From the NCBI RefSeq assembly GCF_000019965.1, contig NC_010571.1, positions 1,116,001 to 1,180,000 of the forward strand: 64,000 nucleotides of DNA. Direction: 5' to 3'. Made by a program: the position numbers and the translations under genes. Positions 14,634-23,023 of the stretch are shown here, one piece after another. Under the pieces are notes generated by a model. It had not been told where the DNA came from, did not search any database, and saw only the letters and a program-made list of their open reading frames with translations. Within the stretch, counting starts at the first letter, position 1. Each line of letters begins with the position of its first letter. Source of the DNA: Opitutus terrae PB90-1 (GTDB taxonomy: Bacteria; Verrucomicrobiota; Verrucomicrobiia; Opitutales; Opitutaceae).

Positions 14634-15847
14634 ACGCTCCGGCGGGAACGCGGGCGGCCGGTCCGCGTGGATCGAACAGGGCGCGGGACGCCCGCGCCCC
14701 CAGGGCGCCGTTCAGCTTTCGCCGGCTCTGGGCGATCGCGCGCAAGGAAACGCTGCACATCCGACGTGATCCGCGCAGCCTGGGCCTCGCCGTCGGGATT
14801 CCGATGCTCATGATCCTGCTGTTCGGCTATGCGCTCACGCTGGACGTCGATCAGGTGCCGATGGTCGCGTGGGATCAAAGCAACACGCCCGCGAGTCGGG
14901 CTTATCTCGCGCAGTTCTCGCACTCCCGCTATTTTTCGCTGCAGGGGACCATCGACAATTACCGGGAACTCGAACGCATGATCGATGACCGCCGCGCGTG
15001 GCTGGGGTTGGTAATCCCTTCCGATTTTGCCCAGGAACTCGAGGCCGGCCGGCCGGTGGCGGTGCAGGCGATCGTCGATGGCTCAGACTCAAACACGGCG
15101 GGCTTCGTACTGAGCTATGCCCAGGGAATCACGCTGGGCTACAACGGCCAGGTGGCGCTCACGCAGCGGCAGCGCCTCGTCGGCACGACGGGCCCGGCGG
15201 CCGCGCTCGAGCTGCGCCCGCGGGTGTGGTTCAACGCCGATCTCGAGTCCAAGAACTACATCATCCCCGGGATCATCGCCGTGATCATGGGCCTGATCGC
15301 CGCGCTGCTCACCTCGCTCACCGTGGCACGCGAATGGGAGAACGGCACCATGGAGCAATTGATCTCCACACCGGTGCGCCCGCCGGAGCTGATTCTCGGC
15401 AAGCTGTTGCCGTATTTCGCGATCGGTCTGTTCGACGTGTTGATCGCGGTGCTCATGGCGGTGTATTTGTTCGACGTGCCGCTGCGGGGCAGTGTGCCGC
15501 TCCTGTTTGGCGTGGCCGCCTTGTTCATGATCGGCACGCTCGCGCAGGGCATCCTGATCAGCACGCTGGCGCGGCAGCAACTGCTCGCGAGCCAGCTGGC
15601 GATGGTGTCGACTTTCCTGCCCGCGTTCCTGCTGTCGGGCTTTACGTTCGCGATCGCGAACATGCCGCTCCCGGTGCAGGTGATCACGCACATCGTGCCG
15701 GCGCGGTATTTCGTCACCCTGGTCAAGGGCCTCTTTTTGCGCGGCGTGGGGCTGGAGGCGTTGTGGCGCGACGCGCTGTTCCTGCTCGTTTTTGCGCTGA
15801 TCGTCGCCGGCCTCGCGATCGCCCGGTTCCGCAAACGACTCGGCTAA
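14630..15847 (+). CDS. ABC-2 type permease (YbhS-like)
   Basis: 405 residues. A cytoplasmic N-terminus (FSFRRLWAIARKETLHIRRD), a first helix (IPMLMILLFGYALTLDV), a large periplasmic domain with the family signature IVDGSDSNTA, and five C-terminal helices starting at IIPGIIAVIMGLIAALLTSLTVARE. Members such as YbhS/YbhR export cationic drugs with an HlyD adaptor. ATG 14630 overlaps the upstream TGA; longer in-frame readings to 14378 lie over the ATPase gene and are spurious. The first 35 residues are rich in Arg/Ala and coded by GC-rich repetitive-looking DNA. Confidence 0.92.
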   Translation: MNAPAGTRAAGPRGSNRARDARAPRAPFSFRRLWAIARKETLHIRRDPRSLGLAVGIPMLMILLFGYALTLDVDQVPMVAWDQSNTPASRAYLAQFSHSRYFSLQGTIDNYRELERMIDDRRAWLGLVIPSDFAQELEAGRPVAVQAIVDGSDSNTAGFVLSYAQGITLGYNGQVALTQRQRLVGTTGPAAALELRPRVWFNADLESKNYIIPGIIAVIMGLIAALLTSLTVAREWENGTMEQLISTPVRPPELILGKLLPYFAIGLFDVLIAVLMAVYLFDVPLRGSVPLLFGVAALFMIGTLAQGILISTLARQQLLASQLAMVSTFLPAFLLSGFTFAIANMPLPVQVITHIVPARYFVTLVKGLFLRGVGLEALWRDALFLLVFALIVAGLAIARFRKRLG

Positions 15848-15849
15848 TC

Positions 15850-16980
15850 ATGTGGGAACGCATCCTCACCATGCTCCGCAAGGAGTTTCGCTCGATCTTC
15901 CGCGATCCACGGATGCGGATGGTCATCTTCGGACTGCCCGTGATCCAGACGCTGATTTTCGGCTACGCCGTGACGCTGGACGTCCGCAACGTTCAGCTCG
16001 TGCTCGTCGACCACGATCAAAGCACGGCGAGCCGCGATTTCGCGGCGCGTTTCACCGGCTCGGGCTATTTCACGATCGTGCGGCACACGCCCGATCTCGC
16101 GGCGGCGAGCGCCGCGATCGATGCCGCGCGTGCGTCGGCCATCCTGCAGCTGAACGCCGGTTTCGGTGCCGATCTGCACGCCGGGCGGACGGCGGTGGCG
16201 CAGTTGATCGTCGATGGCTCGGATTCAAACACCGCGCAGTTCGTGCTCAACTACGCCGGCGTCATCGCGCGCACCTTCGACCAGGAGGTGCTGCTGGCGG
16301 CCGCGGAACGGCGCACCGGCCGGACGACGTCCGTGGGCCGGGTCGAACTCCGGCCGCGCGCCTGGTTCAACGCTGATCTCGAGAGCCGCGATTTCTACGT
16401 CCCCGGAATCATCGCGACGCTGGTCATGCTCGTCGGCCTCATGCTGACCAGCATGGCGATCGTCCGCGAAAAGGAGGTCGGCACGATCGAGCAGATCATG
16501 GTCACGCCGATTCGGCCGGTGGAATTCATCCTCGGCAAATGCGCACCGTTCGCGGTGATCGGCTACATCAATGTCGTCATGGTAGTCCTGGTGGGCCTGT
16601 TCTGGTTCGGGATCCCGATGCGCGGCAGTTTTCTGCTCCTGCTGCTCGGCACGACGCTCTTCCTGCTCAGCACGCTCGGCATTGGACTGTTCATTTCGAC
16701 GGTGAGCGGCACGCAGCAGCAGGCGATGATGACGACGTTCTTCTTCTTCTTTCCGGCGATGCTGCTCTCCGGCTTCGTGTATCCGATCGCCAATATGCCG
16801 GAGGTGGTGCAGTGGCTGACGTTCCTGGACCCGCTGCGCTATTTCCTGGTGATCATTCGCGGCATCTTCCTCAAGGGCGTCGGGCTCGAAATCCTCTGGC
16901 CGCAGCTGCTCGGGTTGCTCGTGCTCGGCGTGGTGGTGCTGGGTTTCGCCGTCAGCCGCTTCAAGAAGACGCTCGCGTGA
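15850..16980 (+). CDS. ABC-2 type permease (YbhR-like)
   Basis: 376 residues, two bases after the previous stop. Same fold as its neighbour: MWERILTMLRKEFRSIFRDPRMRM, a first helix with IQTLIFGYAVTLDVRN, the periplasmic signature IVDGSDSNTAQF, then five helices including MTTFFFFFPAMLLSGFVYPIANMP. The conserved IVDGSDSNT segment in both proteins shows they are paralogues forming a heterodimeric membrane unit powered by the two ATPases. Longer readings upstream lie over the first permease in another frame and are not used. Confidence 0.93.
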   Translation: MWERILTMLRKEFRSIFRDPRMRMVIFGLPVIQTLIFGYAVTLDVRNVQLVLVDHDQSTASRDFAARFTGSGYFTIVRHTPDLAAASAAIDAARASAILQLNAGFGADLHAGRTAVAQLIVDGSDSNTAQFVLNYAGVIARTFDQEVLLAAAERRTGRTTSVGRVELRPRAWFNADLESRDFYVPGIIATLVMLVGLMLTSMAIVREKEVGTIEQIMVTPIRPVEFILGKCAPFAVIGYINVVMVVLVGLFWFGIPMRGSFLLLLLGTTLFLLSTLGIGLFISTVSGTQQQAMMTTFFFFFPAMLLSGFVYPIANMPEVVQWLTFLDPLRYFLVIIRGIFLKGVGLEILWPQLLGLLVLGVVVLGFAVSRFKKTLA

Positions 16981-17023
16981 ACGCTGGCCTCGCTCGTTCC
17001 ACCACTCCCCATCCTTTCCCGCC

Positions 17024-18331
17024 ATGAACCGCTCTGTCTGTCTTTCGCTCCTCACGTTCGGAACCGCGACCGTTCTCGCCACTGCCGCCGAACCCGCGCT
17101 CTCCCTCGACGACTGCCTGAAGCTCGCCGCGCAACAGCATCCGGCGCTCGCCGCGAGTCACGCGGGAGCCGCGGCGGCGGCGGAGGCCGTCGGCGAAGCG
17201 CGTGCCCCGTATTATCCGCAGGTGGACCTCAGTGCGGGCTACCATCGCTGGCAGCGCCGCGCGTTTCTGCCCTCCGGGCTCGCGCTGCCCGGCGGCGGCG
17301 TGCCGGAGCGGGTCGGTCCGCTCGATGACTGGAACGCCGGCGTCGTTTCGCGCGTGACGCTTTACGATTTCGGCGAGCGACGGGCTGGGGTGGAGGCCGC
17401 GGAGGCGCGGCATGGCGGCGCCCAAGCCGACGCCGCGGCGGTGCAGGCCGATGTGCGGCTCGGGGTGCGCGCTGCGTTCTATGCGCTGGCCGCGGCCCAG
17501 GAACTGCGCGCCGTGGCGGCCAAGAGCCTCGCACGCGCCGAGGCGCATCGCGAGCTGGCGCGCGTGCGCCGCGAGGCCGGCGCCGTGCCGCAGGCGGATG
17601 TACTGCGCACGGAAGCGGACGTGGCCGACGCGCGGCTGCAGGTCATCACCGCCGACAGCCGAATTCGCATCGCCACGGGCCAGCTCAACACCGCGATGGG
17701 CCGGCCGGCAGAAACGCCGCTCGGTATCGTGGCCGAGTTGCCCGTCGAGACTCCGCCGGACTCCGCGGCGCTCGCCGCGGCGGCGGAACTGGCGCTGGCG
17801 CGGCGGCCGGAAATCGAGTCCGCGGCGAAGCGCGCGACCGCCGCCCGCGCGGCGGTGACAGCCGCCCGCGCGAGCCGAGCGCCGAAATTGCGGGCGGATG
17901 GCTCCTTTGGTTGGCGCGACACCGCCTGGGTGCCGGACACACGGGAGTGGCAGGCGGGACTGAGCATCGACGTGCCGATCTTCGACGCGGGTAGTCGCGC
18001 GCGCCGCGTGGCGCGCAGCCAGGCGGAAGCCGCCCGCGAGGAGGCGGCGATGGCGAACCGCCGGCTGCAAATTCGTGATGAGGTGTGGGCGGCAGGCGCG
18101 GAACTCGAGCGCGCCTGGGCGGCGATCGCCGCGGGCGAAGCGAGCCGGCGGGCGCACGAGGAAAGTCTGCGGCTCGCGCAGGAGCGCTACCGCAACGGCG
18201 CCGCGTTGATCGCCGACCTGCTCGACACGCAAGCGGCGCTGGCCCGCGCCGAGGCCGGCGTCGCCGAAGCTCGCTGGGGTTATCTGCGAGCGCGCGCCGC
18301 GTTCGCCCGGGCGGTTGGCGCGGAGAACTGA
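17024..18331 (+). CDS. TolC-family outer-membrane efflux protein
   Basis: 435 residues with a signal peptide (SVCLSLLTFGTATVLATAAE) and two outer-membrane-efflux repeats, each starting with a typical LSLDDCLKLAAQQHPALAA or ALARRPEIESA segment, rich in Ala/Arg/Glu coiled helices. It should form the trimeric outer-membrane duct for the upstream adaptor and ABC unit. Last gene of the operon, 43 bp after the second permease, and it meets the mechanosensitive channel gene tail to tail with a 3-bp gap. Confidence 0.92.
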   Translation: MNRSVCLSLLTFGTATVLATAAEPALSLDDCLKLAAQQHPALAASHAGAAAAAEAVGEARAPYYPQVDLSAGYHRWQRRAFLPSGLALPGGGVPERVGPLDDWNAGVVSRVTLYDFGERRAGVEAAEARHGGAQADAAAVQADVRLGVRAAFYALAAAQELRAVAAKSLARAEAHRELARVRREAGAVPQADVLRTEADVADARLQVITADSRIRIATGQLNTAMGRPAETPLGIVAELPVETPPDSAALAAAAELALARRPEIESAAKRATAARAAVTAARASRAPKLRADGSFGWRDTAWVPDTREWQAGLSIDVPIFDAGSRARRVARSQAEAAREEAAMANRRLQIRDEVWAAGAELERAWAAIAAGEASRRAHEESLRLAQERYRNGAALIADLLDTQAALARAEAGVAEARWGYLRARAAFARAVGAEN

Positions 18332-18334
18332 CGC

Positions 18335-19705
18335 CTAGCCACGCGGCTGCTCAGGAGCCGCCGCCGGCGGGCCGGCGGGGCGCTCCGCGAGCTTTCGCGC
18401 GACCTCGCCCTCGAGCTGCACCGTCTGAGTCGGGAACGCGAACGCGAGGCCGCGCGCCGCCACGCGGCGCATGAACTCCAGGTTCATCCTCTGCCGCAGC
18501 TCCATGTGTTTTCCAAAATCGCCGTCCCGCGTGTTGTACGCGATCCAGATGTCGAGTGACGAGGCGCTGAGGTCGCGGAAGTAGACGAGCACGGACGAGG
18601 GATCGATGTAGGACTCGCTCTTGAGCAGCGTGCGGATCTCCTCGACGAGCGCCTGCATCTGCTCGGGCTTGGTGTCGTAGGTGAGGTTCAGCACCTGTTC
18701 CGCGCGACGACCGGTGAACCGCGACAGGTTCAAGATCGATTCCGCGGCCACCGTCTTGTTGGGCACGACGATCAACGCCTTGTCGGCGCGCCGCAATTTC
18801 GTCGAGCGGAGGCCGATGTCCTCGACCGTCCCCGCCCGGCCGCCGATGTCGACGAACTCGCCGAGCTTGAAGGGCTGGTCGATGGCTACGACGATCGAGC
18901 CAAAGACGTTGGCCAGCGTATCCTGCGCCGCGAGGGCGAACGCCAGACCGCCGATGCCGAGGCCCGCGAGCAGCGCCTTCACGTCGTAGCCGAGGCTCTG
19001 CACCACCATGAGCACGCCCACCACGACGAACACGCTGATCAACGTCTTCTTGATCCACGGCATGAAGGCGGCGACGCCCATACCGCGTTTGACGGAAATT
19101 TCCTGCACGTGGTCGAGCAGCGCGCCGAAAGCGCGCAGCAGGCCCCAGAACACCACCAGCGAGAACGCGATGGTCTGCCCGTAGCTGAGGGCGGTGTCGG
19201 TGGTCGCCGGCAGCTTCAGCACCGCCAGCGCGGCAAAGATTCCGACCAGCGCGATGAACGTGGAGACCGGCGCCTCCAAAGCGGGAAACATCTTGTCGTC
19301 GAGCGTGGTTGCCGTGCGCGCGGCGAGCCGCTTCAACACCACGAACACCCAGCCGGTCGTGATTCGCCGCGCCAGCAACGCCAGCACGAGAAACAAGCAG
19401 GCGATCACGAAATGGGCCGTGGTGTTCTCGCTGGTGCGAACGTCGAACAGCTCGAGGCTCTGATCGACCAGGTGCTCGAGAAAGTCCGGCTGCTCCGGCG
19501 CGCGTTGACGCTGCACGGTGACCGCCGCGGCCGCTTTGGTGGCGTTCTGCGCCGCTTCATCCGCCTTCGCGGCCGCCTGCTCGGCCTGGTTCGCCGACTG
19601 TTGCGGCGGCGGAGTCGGTTCAGTGGGCTGGGCGGTCAGCGCCGGGATCCAGGTCACCCAAGCGAGCAACACACAGGTGAATAACGACAACGCGCGGCGT
19701 CTCAT
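18335..19705 (-). CDS. MscS-family mechanosensitive ion channel
   Basis: 456 residues. A signal-like first helix (SLFTCVLLAWVTWIPALTA), an Ala/Glu-rich periplasmic segment (about 32-65), several membrane helices, then the pore helix and MscS beta domain: LAGLGIGGLAFALAAQDTLANVFG and PFKLGEFVDIGGRAGTVEDIGLRSTKLR. The C-terminus carries the alpha/beta cage region (LEFMRRVAARGLAFAFPTQTV). It releases solutes during hypo-osmotic shock. Convergent with the TolC gene and divergent from terC, so it is probably transcribed alone. Confidence 0.92.
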   Translation of the reverse strand: MRRRALSLFTCVLLAWVTWIPALTAQPTEPTPPPQQSANQAEQAAAKADEAAQNATKAAAAVTVQRQRAPEQPDFLEHLVDQSLELFDVRTSENTTAHFVIACLFLVLALLARRITTGWVFVVLKRLAARTATTLDDKMFPALEAPVSTFIALVGIFAALAVLKLPATTDTALSYGQTIAFSLVVFWGLLRAFGALLDHVQEISVKRGMGVAAFMPWIKKTLISVFVVVGVLMVVQSLGYDVKALLAGLGIGGLAFALAAQDTLANVFGSIVVAIDQPFKLGEFVDIGGRAGTVEDIGLRSTKLRRADKALIVVPNKTVAAESILNLSRFTGRRAEQVLNLTYDTKPEQMQALVEEIRTLLKSESYIDPSSVLVYFRDLSASSLDIWIAYNTRDGDFGKHMELRQRMNLEFMRRVAARGLAFAFPTQTVQLEGEVARKLAERPAGPPAAAPEQPRG

Positions 19706-19910
19706 GGAAAAGCGGCCGAACTAAAGGTCCGGCGGCACCGAAGTCAAAGGGTTAGGACTCGGGAAACTACTGAGCCGGAATGCGGAGCTCGCACGTGGCG
19801 GCACCGCTCGCCGGCGGTGAAGGTCCGCAACTGGAACACCCGCCGGCAGATTCCAACCGTTCACTCCCCGCTTGCGGAAATTTCGAAGTCGGGGCCATTC
19901 TGCGCGCTTC

Positions 19911-20879
19911 ATGCCGCTGTCCCTGCCACTTGCGTTCACCGATGCCATGCCGCTCTGGGCGTGGGTGGGATTCTTTGGCTTCATTGCGCTGATGCTCGCG
20001 CTCGATCTCGGCGTGTTTCAGCGGGAATCCCACGCGATCAAGATGAAGGAAGCGCTGCTCTGGTGCGGCGTCTGGGTCGCGCTCGCGCTGGGCTTCAATG
20101 CGATTGTCTGGGCCTGGCGTGGCGCCGAGTTGGGCCAGCAGTTCCTCGCCTCCTACCTCATCGAGCTGAGCCTCAGCGTCGACAACGTCTTCGTTTTCAT
20201 CCTCGTTTTCGCCTACTTCAAAGTCCCGGCCAAATGGCAGCACCGGGTGCTGTTCTGGGGCATCATCGGCGCGGTGGTGATGCGCGCCGTGTTCATTCTC
20301 GTCGGCGTGAGCATGATCCAGCGGTTTCACTGGGTGCTCTACGTGTTCGGGGCGTTCCTCGTCTACACCGGCATCAAGATGGCGCTGCCCAGCAAGGAGG
20401 AGGTGAACGTCGACCCGGACCACAACCCCGTGGTGCGGCTGTTCAAGCGTTTCTACCCGGTGGCCGCGCGCAACGAGGAGGGACATTTCTTCGTGCGCCA
20501 CGAGGGCCGGCTGATGGCCACGCCGCTGTTCATCGTGCTGCTGGTCGTGGAAACGACCGACGTGGTCTTCGCGCTCGACTCGATCCCGGCGGTGCTGGCC
20601 ATCACCAAAGACGGTTTCGTGGCGCTCACCTCGAACATTTTCGCGATCCTCGGCCTCCGCTCACTCTACTTCGCGTTGAGCGGGATCATGCAGCTCTTCC
20701 GTTACCTGAAGATCGGTCTTGCGGTGATCCTGTGCTTCATCGGCGTGAAGATGCTCATCGAGCACTGGGTGAACATTCCCACCTCGGCGTCGCTGGCGGT
20801 GATCGCGTGCGTGCTCACGATGTCCGTGTTGCTCTCGGTCCTGATCAGACCCGCCGGGTCGCGCTCCGCGCAGCACTGA
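19911..20879 (+). CDS. TerC-family integral membrane protein
   Basis: 322 residues, seven or more membrane helices with the family hallmarks LALDLGVFQRESHAI, ELSLSVDNVFVFILVFAYFKVP, and VVETTDVVFALDSIPAVLAIT, each carrying acidic residues in the membrane. Related proteins (Alx, MntX/TerC) export manganese or help metallate secreted proteins. I use ATG 19911 (MPLSLPLAFTDA); ATG 19947 is also possible. In E. coli the homologue alx is controlled by an RNA switch, but no such element can be recognised in the 205 bp upstream. Confidence 0.88.
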   Translation: MPLSLPLAFTDAMPLWAWVGFFGFIALMLALDLGVFQRESHAIKMKEALLWCGVWVALALGFNAIVWAWRGAELGQQFLASYLIELSLSVDNVFVFILVFAYFKVPAKWQHRVLFWGIIGAVVMRAVFILVGVSMIQRFHWVLYVFGAFLVYTGIKMALPSKEEVNVDPDHNPVVRLFKRFYPVAARNEEGHFFVRHEGRLMATPLFIVLLVVETTDVVFALDSIPAVLAITKDGFVALTSNIFAILGLRSLYFALSGIMQLFRYLKIGLAVILCFIGVKMLIEHWVNIPTSASLAVIACVLTMSVLLSVLIRPAGSRSAQH

Positions 20880-20918
20880 GTCGGTCGGCCCCGCGCTGGC
20901 GCGCCGCTCATAGGCACC

Positions 20919-21575
20919 TCAGCGCGAACTCTGCGATTCGGCGAACACTTCCGCCACGTCGGCGAGGTCCGCCACCACCTCGGCAATCCGCGCCAGCCGC
21001 TCGCAAAGCCGGTCGTTGGAGAAGTCGCCAGCCTCCGCGTAGACCACAGAGGCGTTTTCGAGCTTGAGCGCTGCGCGGTGCGCCCGGCCCGAGGCATCGA
21101 CCGCCTGGTTGAGCCGCGCGCGGAGTTCCGGAATCAGCGCCGCCGCGAAAAACTCCGGCTGGTTGGTTTGGATGAACCACCGGTCGTCGAAGGCGGGGTC
21201 TCCGATGGTGATCTCGCGCGCCCCGAACAGCTCCGCCACGCGGCTGCCGAAGCCTTGCCGCGTGATGCGAAAGGTGAGTCCACCGGCCGCCTTGGGCGTG
21301 AGCGCGAGCGCCACCCAGCGTTCGCGCGATTTTCCCGAGCCGGTGGTGAACGCATACAGCTCCGCCGGCTTGCCGCGGAACAGTCCGGCTCCCCGCGCGT
21401 TCGGCCAGAAACCGAACTGTTTGCGCTGCGGCGGCAGCGTGAGCCCAAGCCGGCGCGCCAGTTGTTCCAGATTCTGATGCCCGCGCTCGTTGGCGCGCTT
21501 CGCGAGAAAGAAGATGAACCCGACAAAGCCGAGTCCACCCACCACACCCAGTAGCATCACGAATTCCGCGCGCAT
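20919..21575 (-). CDS. Membrane-anchored hypothetical protein
   Basis: About 218 residues, not recognised beyond a resemblance to DUF3137-like proteins. One N-terminal helix (VMLLGVVGGLGFVGFIFFLAKR) is followed by a cytosolic domain: EQLARRLGLTLPP, RGAGLFRGKPAELYAFTTGSGKSRERW, ITRQGFGSRVAELFGAREI, and a Glu/Ala-rich C-terminal helix. The KSRERW segment is not a Walker motif. I use ATG 21575; a GTG at 21590 would add five residues. Tail to tail with terC and downstream of the Hsp20 terminator, so it is a separate transcript. Confidence 0.65.
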   Translation of the reverse strand: MRAEFVMLLGVVGGLGFVGFIFFLAKRANERGHQNLEQLARRLGLTLPPQRKQFGFWPNARGAGLFRGKPAELYAFTTGSGKSRERWVALALTPKAAGGLTFRITRQGFGSRVAELFGAREITIGDPAFDDRWFIQTNQPEFFAAALIPELRARLNQAVDASGRAHRAALKLENASVVYAEAGDFSNDRLCERLARIAEVVADLADVAEVFAESQSSR

Positions 21576-21611
21576 GCCGCGAGACTGCACCTCGGAGTTT
21601 TGGCGGAAAAG

Positions 21612-21639
21612 AAAAAAGCCGGGTGCATCAGCACCCGGC
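21612..21639 (-). terminator. Rho-independent terminator of the hsp20 pair
   Basis: On the minus strand GCCGGGTGC (21639-21631), loop TGAT and GCACCCGGC (21626-21618) are followed by six T (21617-21612). It lies about 60 bp after the stop of the second hsp20 gene and before the next minus-strand gene. Confidence 0.85.
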
Positions 21640-21701
21640 CCCCCGCCGGCGCGGCCAAACGGATTGCGCCCGGCCGCTCCTCACAGGAATTCTTCGCCGC
21701 G

Positions 21702-22106
21702 TCAGGTCACCGCAATCTTGCGCGGTTTGACCGCTTCGGCCTTGGGTAACGACACCCGGAGCACGCCGTCGCGCAACTCGGCCGCGATGCGGTCGGCATC
21801 GATCGCGTTGTCGTGCGTCAGCACGAGCTCGTAAGCCGCGTTGCTGGATTCGCGATAAAGCGCGGTCCAGCCCTCGGGCTGCTGCCACGTGCGCCGGCCG
21901 ACGATCCGCAGCTCAGCCGCATCCGCGGTGATCTCGAGTCCGTCCTTCGCGACGCCGGGCAGGTAAACGGTCACGCCGAACGCGTCATCCGTCTCCTTGA
22001 TTTCGTACAGAGGTTTCACGGTCGGCCCAAGATTCTGGTCGGCGGTGGATTCGCGCCGGGCCAGCGTCCGGCCGAAGGTGGGAATAAGGGAATTAATCAA
22101 AGCCAT
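21702..22106 (-). CDS. Hsp20 small heat-shock protein (downstream copy)
   Basis: 134 residues. The alpha-crystallin domain runs from about 35 to 125 (YEIKETDDAFGVTVYLPGVAKDGLEI ... LRDGVLRVSLPKAE) and ends with KPRKIAV, the C-terminal I-x-I/V motif used for oligomer assembly. It would hold unfolding proteins for refolding. Compared with its upstream partner it has a shortened acidic beta6 loop and a Trp/Tyr-containing insertion (RTWQQPEGWTALYRE), so the two are diverged paralogues. Start ATG 22106 (MALINSLIP); 47 bp after the upstream hsp20 stop, presumably one transcript. Confidence 0.9.
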   Translation of the reverse strand: MALINSLIPTFGRTLARRESTADQNLGPTVKPLYEIKETDDAFGVTVYLPGVAKDGLEITADAAELRIVGRRTWQQPEGWTALYRESSNAAYELVLTHDNAIDADRIAAELRDGVLRVSLPKAEAVKPRKIAVT

Positions 22107-22153
22107 GGTTGGAAAAGCTTGAGGGTTGTTGGATCGGGGATGCGCCTTGCGGA

Positions 22154-22612
22154 TCATTTCACCGCGACGCTGATTTTCCGCGGCTTGGCCTCTTCACGCT
22201 TCGGCAGCGTCACGGTGAGGACGCCGTTCTCGTAGGCAGCGTTGACCTTGTCGGCCTGCACTTCCTCCGGGATGTTGACGGAGCGGCTGAAGGAGAACGA
22301 CTCCTCCTCCTTGCCGTCGGCGTCGGCGGTCTTCCGCTTGCCGCTGATGGTGAGGTAGTCCTCGACCATTTCGACGTTGATGTCGTCGCGTTCAAGCCCG
22401 GGCAGCTCGGCGCGCACATAGGTGTTGTCCTTGTCCTCGTAGAGATCGACGGGGAATTCCGTGCGGCCGAACGTCTCGTTGAAGCCGCTCAGGGCCGTCT
22501 CGAAGAGGCGGTCGATCTCACCTTCCAGCCCTGTCCAAGGCGAGCGGGAGAGCGCGCCCCAGGCGGGGGCCAGTGAGCGGTAGTTGGGATACGTGTAACG
22601 AACGATTCTCAT
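22154..22612 (-). CDS. Hsp20 small heat-shock protein (upstream copy)
   Basis: 152 residues. N-terminal region with WTGLEGEIDRLFETAL, typical of bacterial Hsp20 of the HspA class, then the alpha-crystallin domain (PVDLYEDKDNTYVRAELPGLERDDINVEM ... YENGVLTVTLPKREEA) and C-terminal KPRKISV. First gene of a two-gene chaperone transcript ended by the terminator at 21612-21639. I see no CIRCE element (TTAGCACTC-N9-GAGTGCTAA) in the 300 bp upstream, so HrcA control is not supported; a heat-shock sigma factor cannot be judged. Confidence 0.93.
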   Translation of the reverse strand: MRIVRYTYPNYRSLAPAWGALSRSPWTGLEGEIDRLFETALSGFNETFGRTEFPVDLYEDKDNTYVRAELPGLERDDINVEMVEDYLTISGKRKTADADGKEEESFSFSRSVNIPEEVQADKVNAAYENGVLTVTLPKREEAKPRKISVAVK

Positions 22613-23023
22613 GATGCGTGTTTGGTTGGTGGTTTTTGAGTGGATGAACCCGCGCGGCGCGGGCGTGGTATGCTTGGCCTTTGCACACCGGATGCCGGAT
22701 TTTCGGCGTTAAGAAATCGCGTTCGCTGTGGAATTTATCGCGCGCGGCGAAAACCATGCGGGAAAAACCGTCGCGACCTGTGCCATGCTTGGCGGGAAAT
22801 TTTTGCGCAGTGCCGGCGAAATCTGATGCCTCGCTGGCATGACCCTCAGCGCCAGCCGGCATTTCCCCCCGGGCCCGCGCGCTGCTAGGATTTGCAGCAC
22901 TTTGCTACTGCTGCCATGAACATTGTCGTCGCCATCGTATTGCTCGCGCTGCTCACGACGCTGGTCGTGTTCGATTCCGGCGACCCGCGGACCTGATCCC
23001 GGCCTCCGACGTCGCGCGCGAGC
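22613..23023. other. Intergenic region between hsp20 and lysR genes
   Basis: 411 bp presumably holding the hsp20 promoter, but no convincing -35/-10 or CIRCE sequence stands out. CGCGCGGCGCG near 22650 is a short self-complementary word. It contains one candidate micro-ORF (22916-22996). Apart from that I see nothing I can name. Confidence 0.5.
22916..22996 (+). CDS. Candidate 26-residue single-pass membrane microprotein
   Basis: ATG at 22916 opens a 26-codon frame: a hydrophobic helix MNIVVAIVLLALLTTLVVF followed by DSGDPRT and TGA. The amino-acid pattern (start, one membrane span, charged tail) is what small membrane proteins look like. No Shine-Dalgarno sequence is at the right distance, and chance occurrence in intergenic DNA cannot be excluded. 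Confidence 0.25.
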   Translation: MNIVVAIVLLALLTTLVVFDSGDPRT

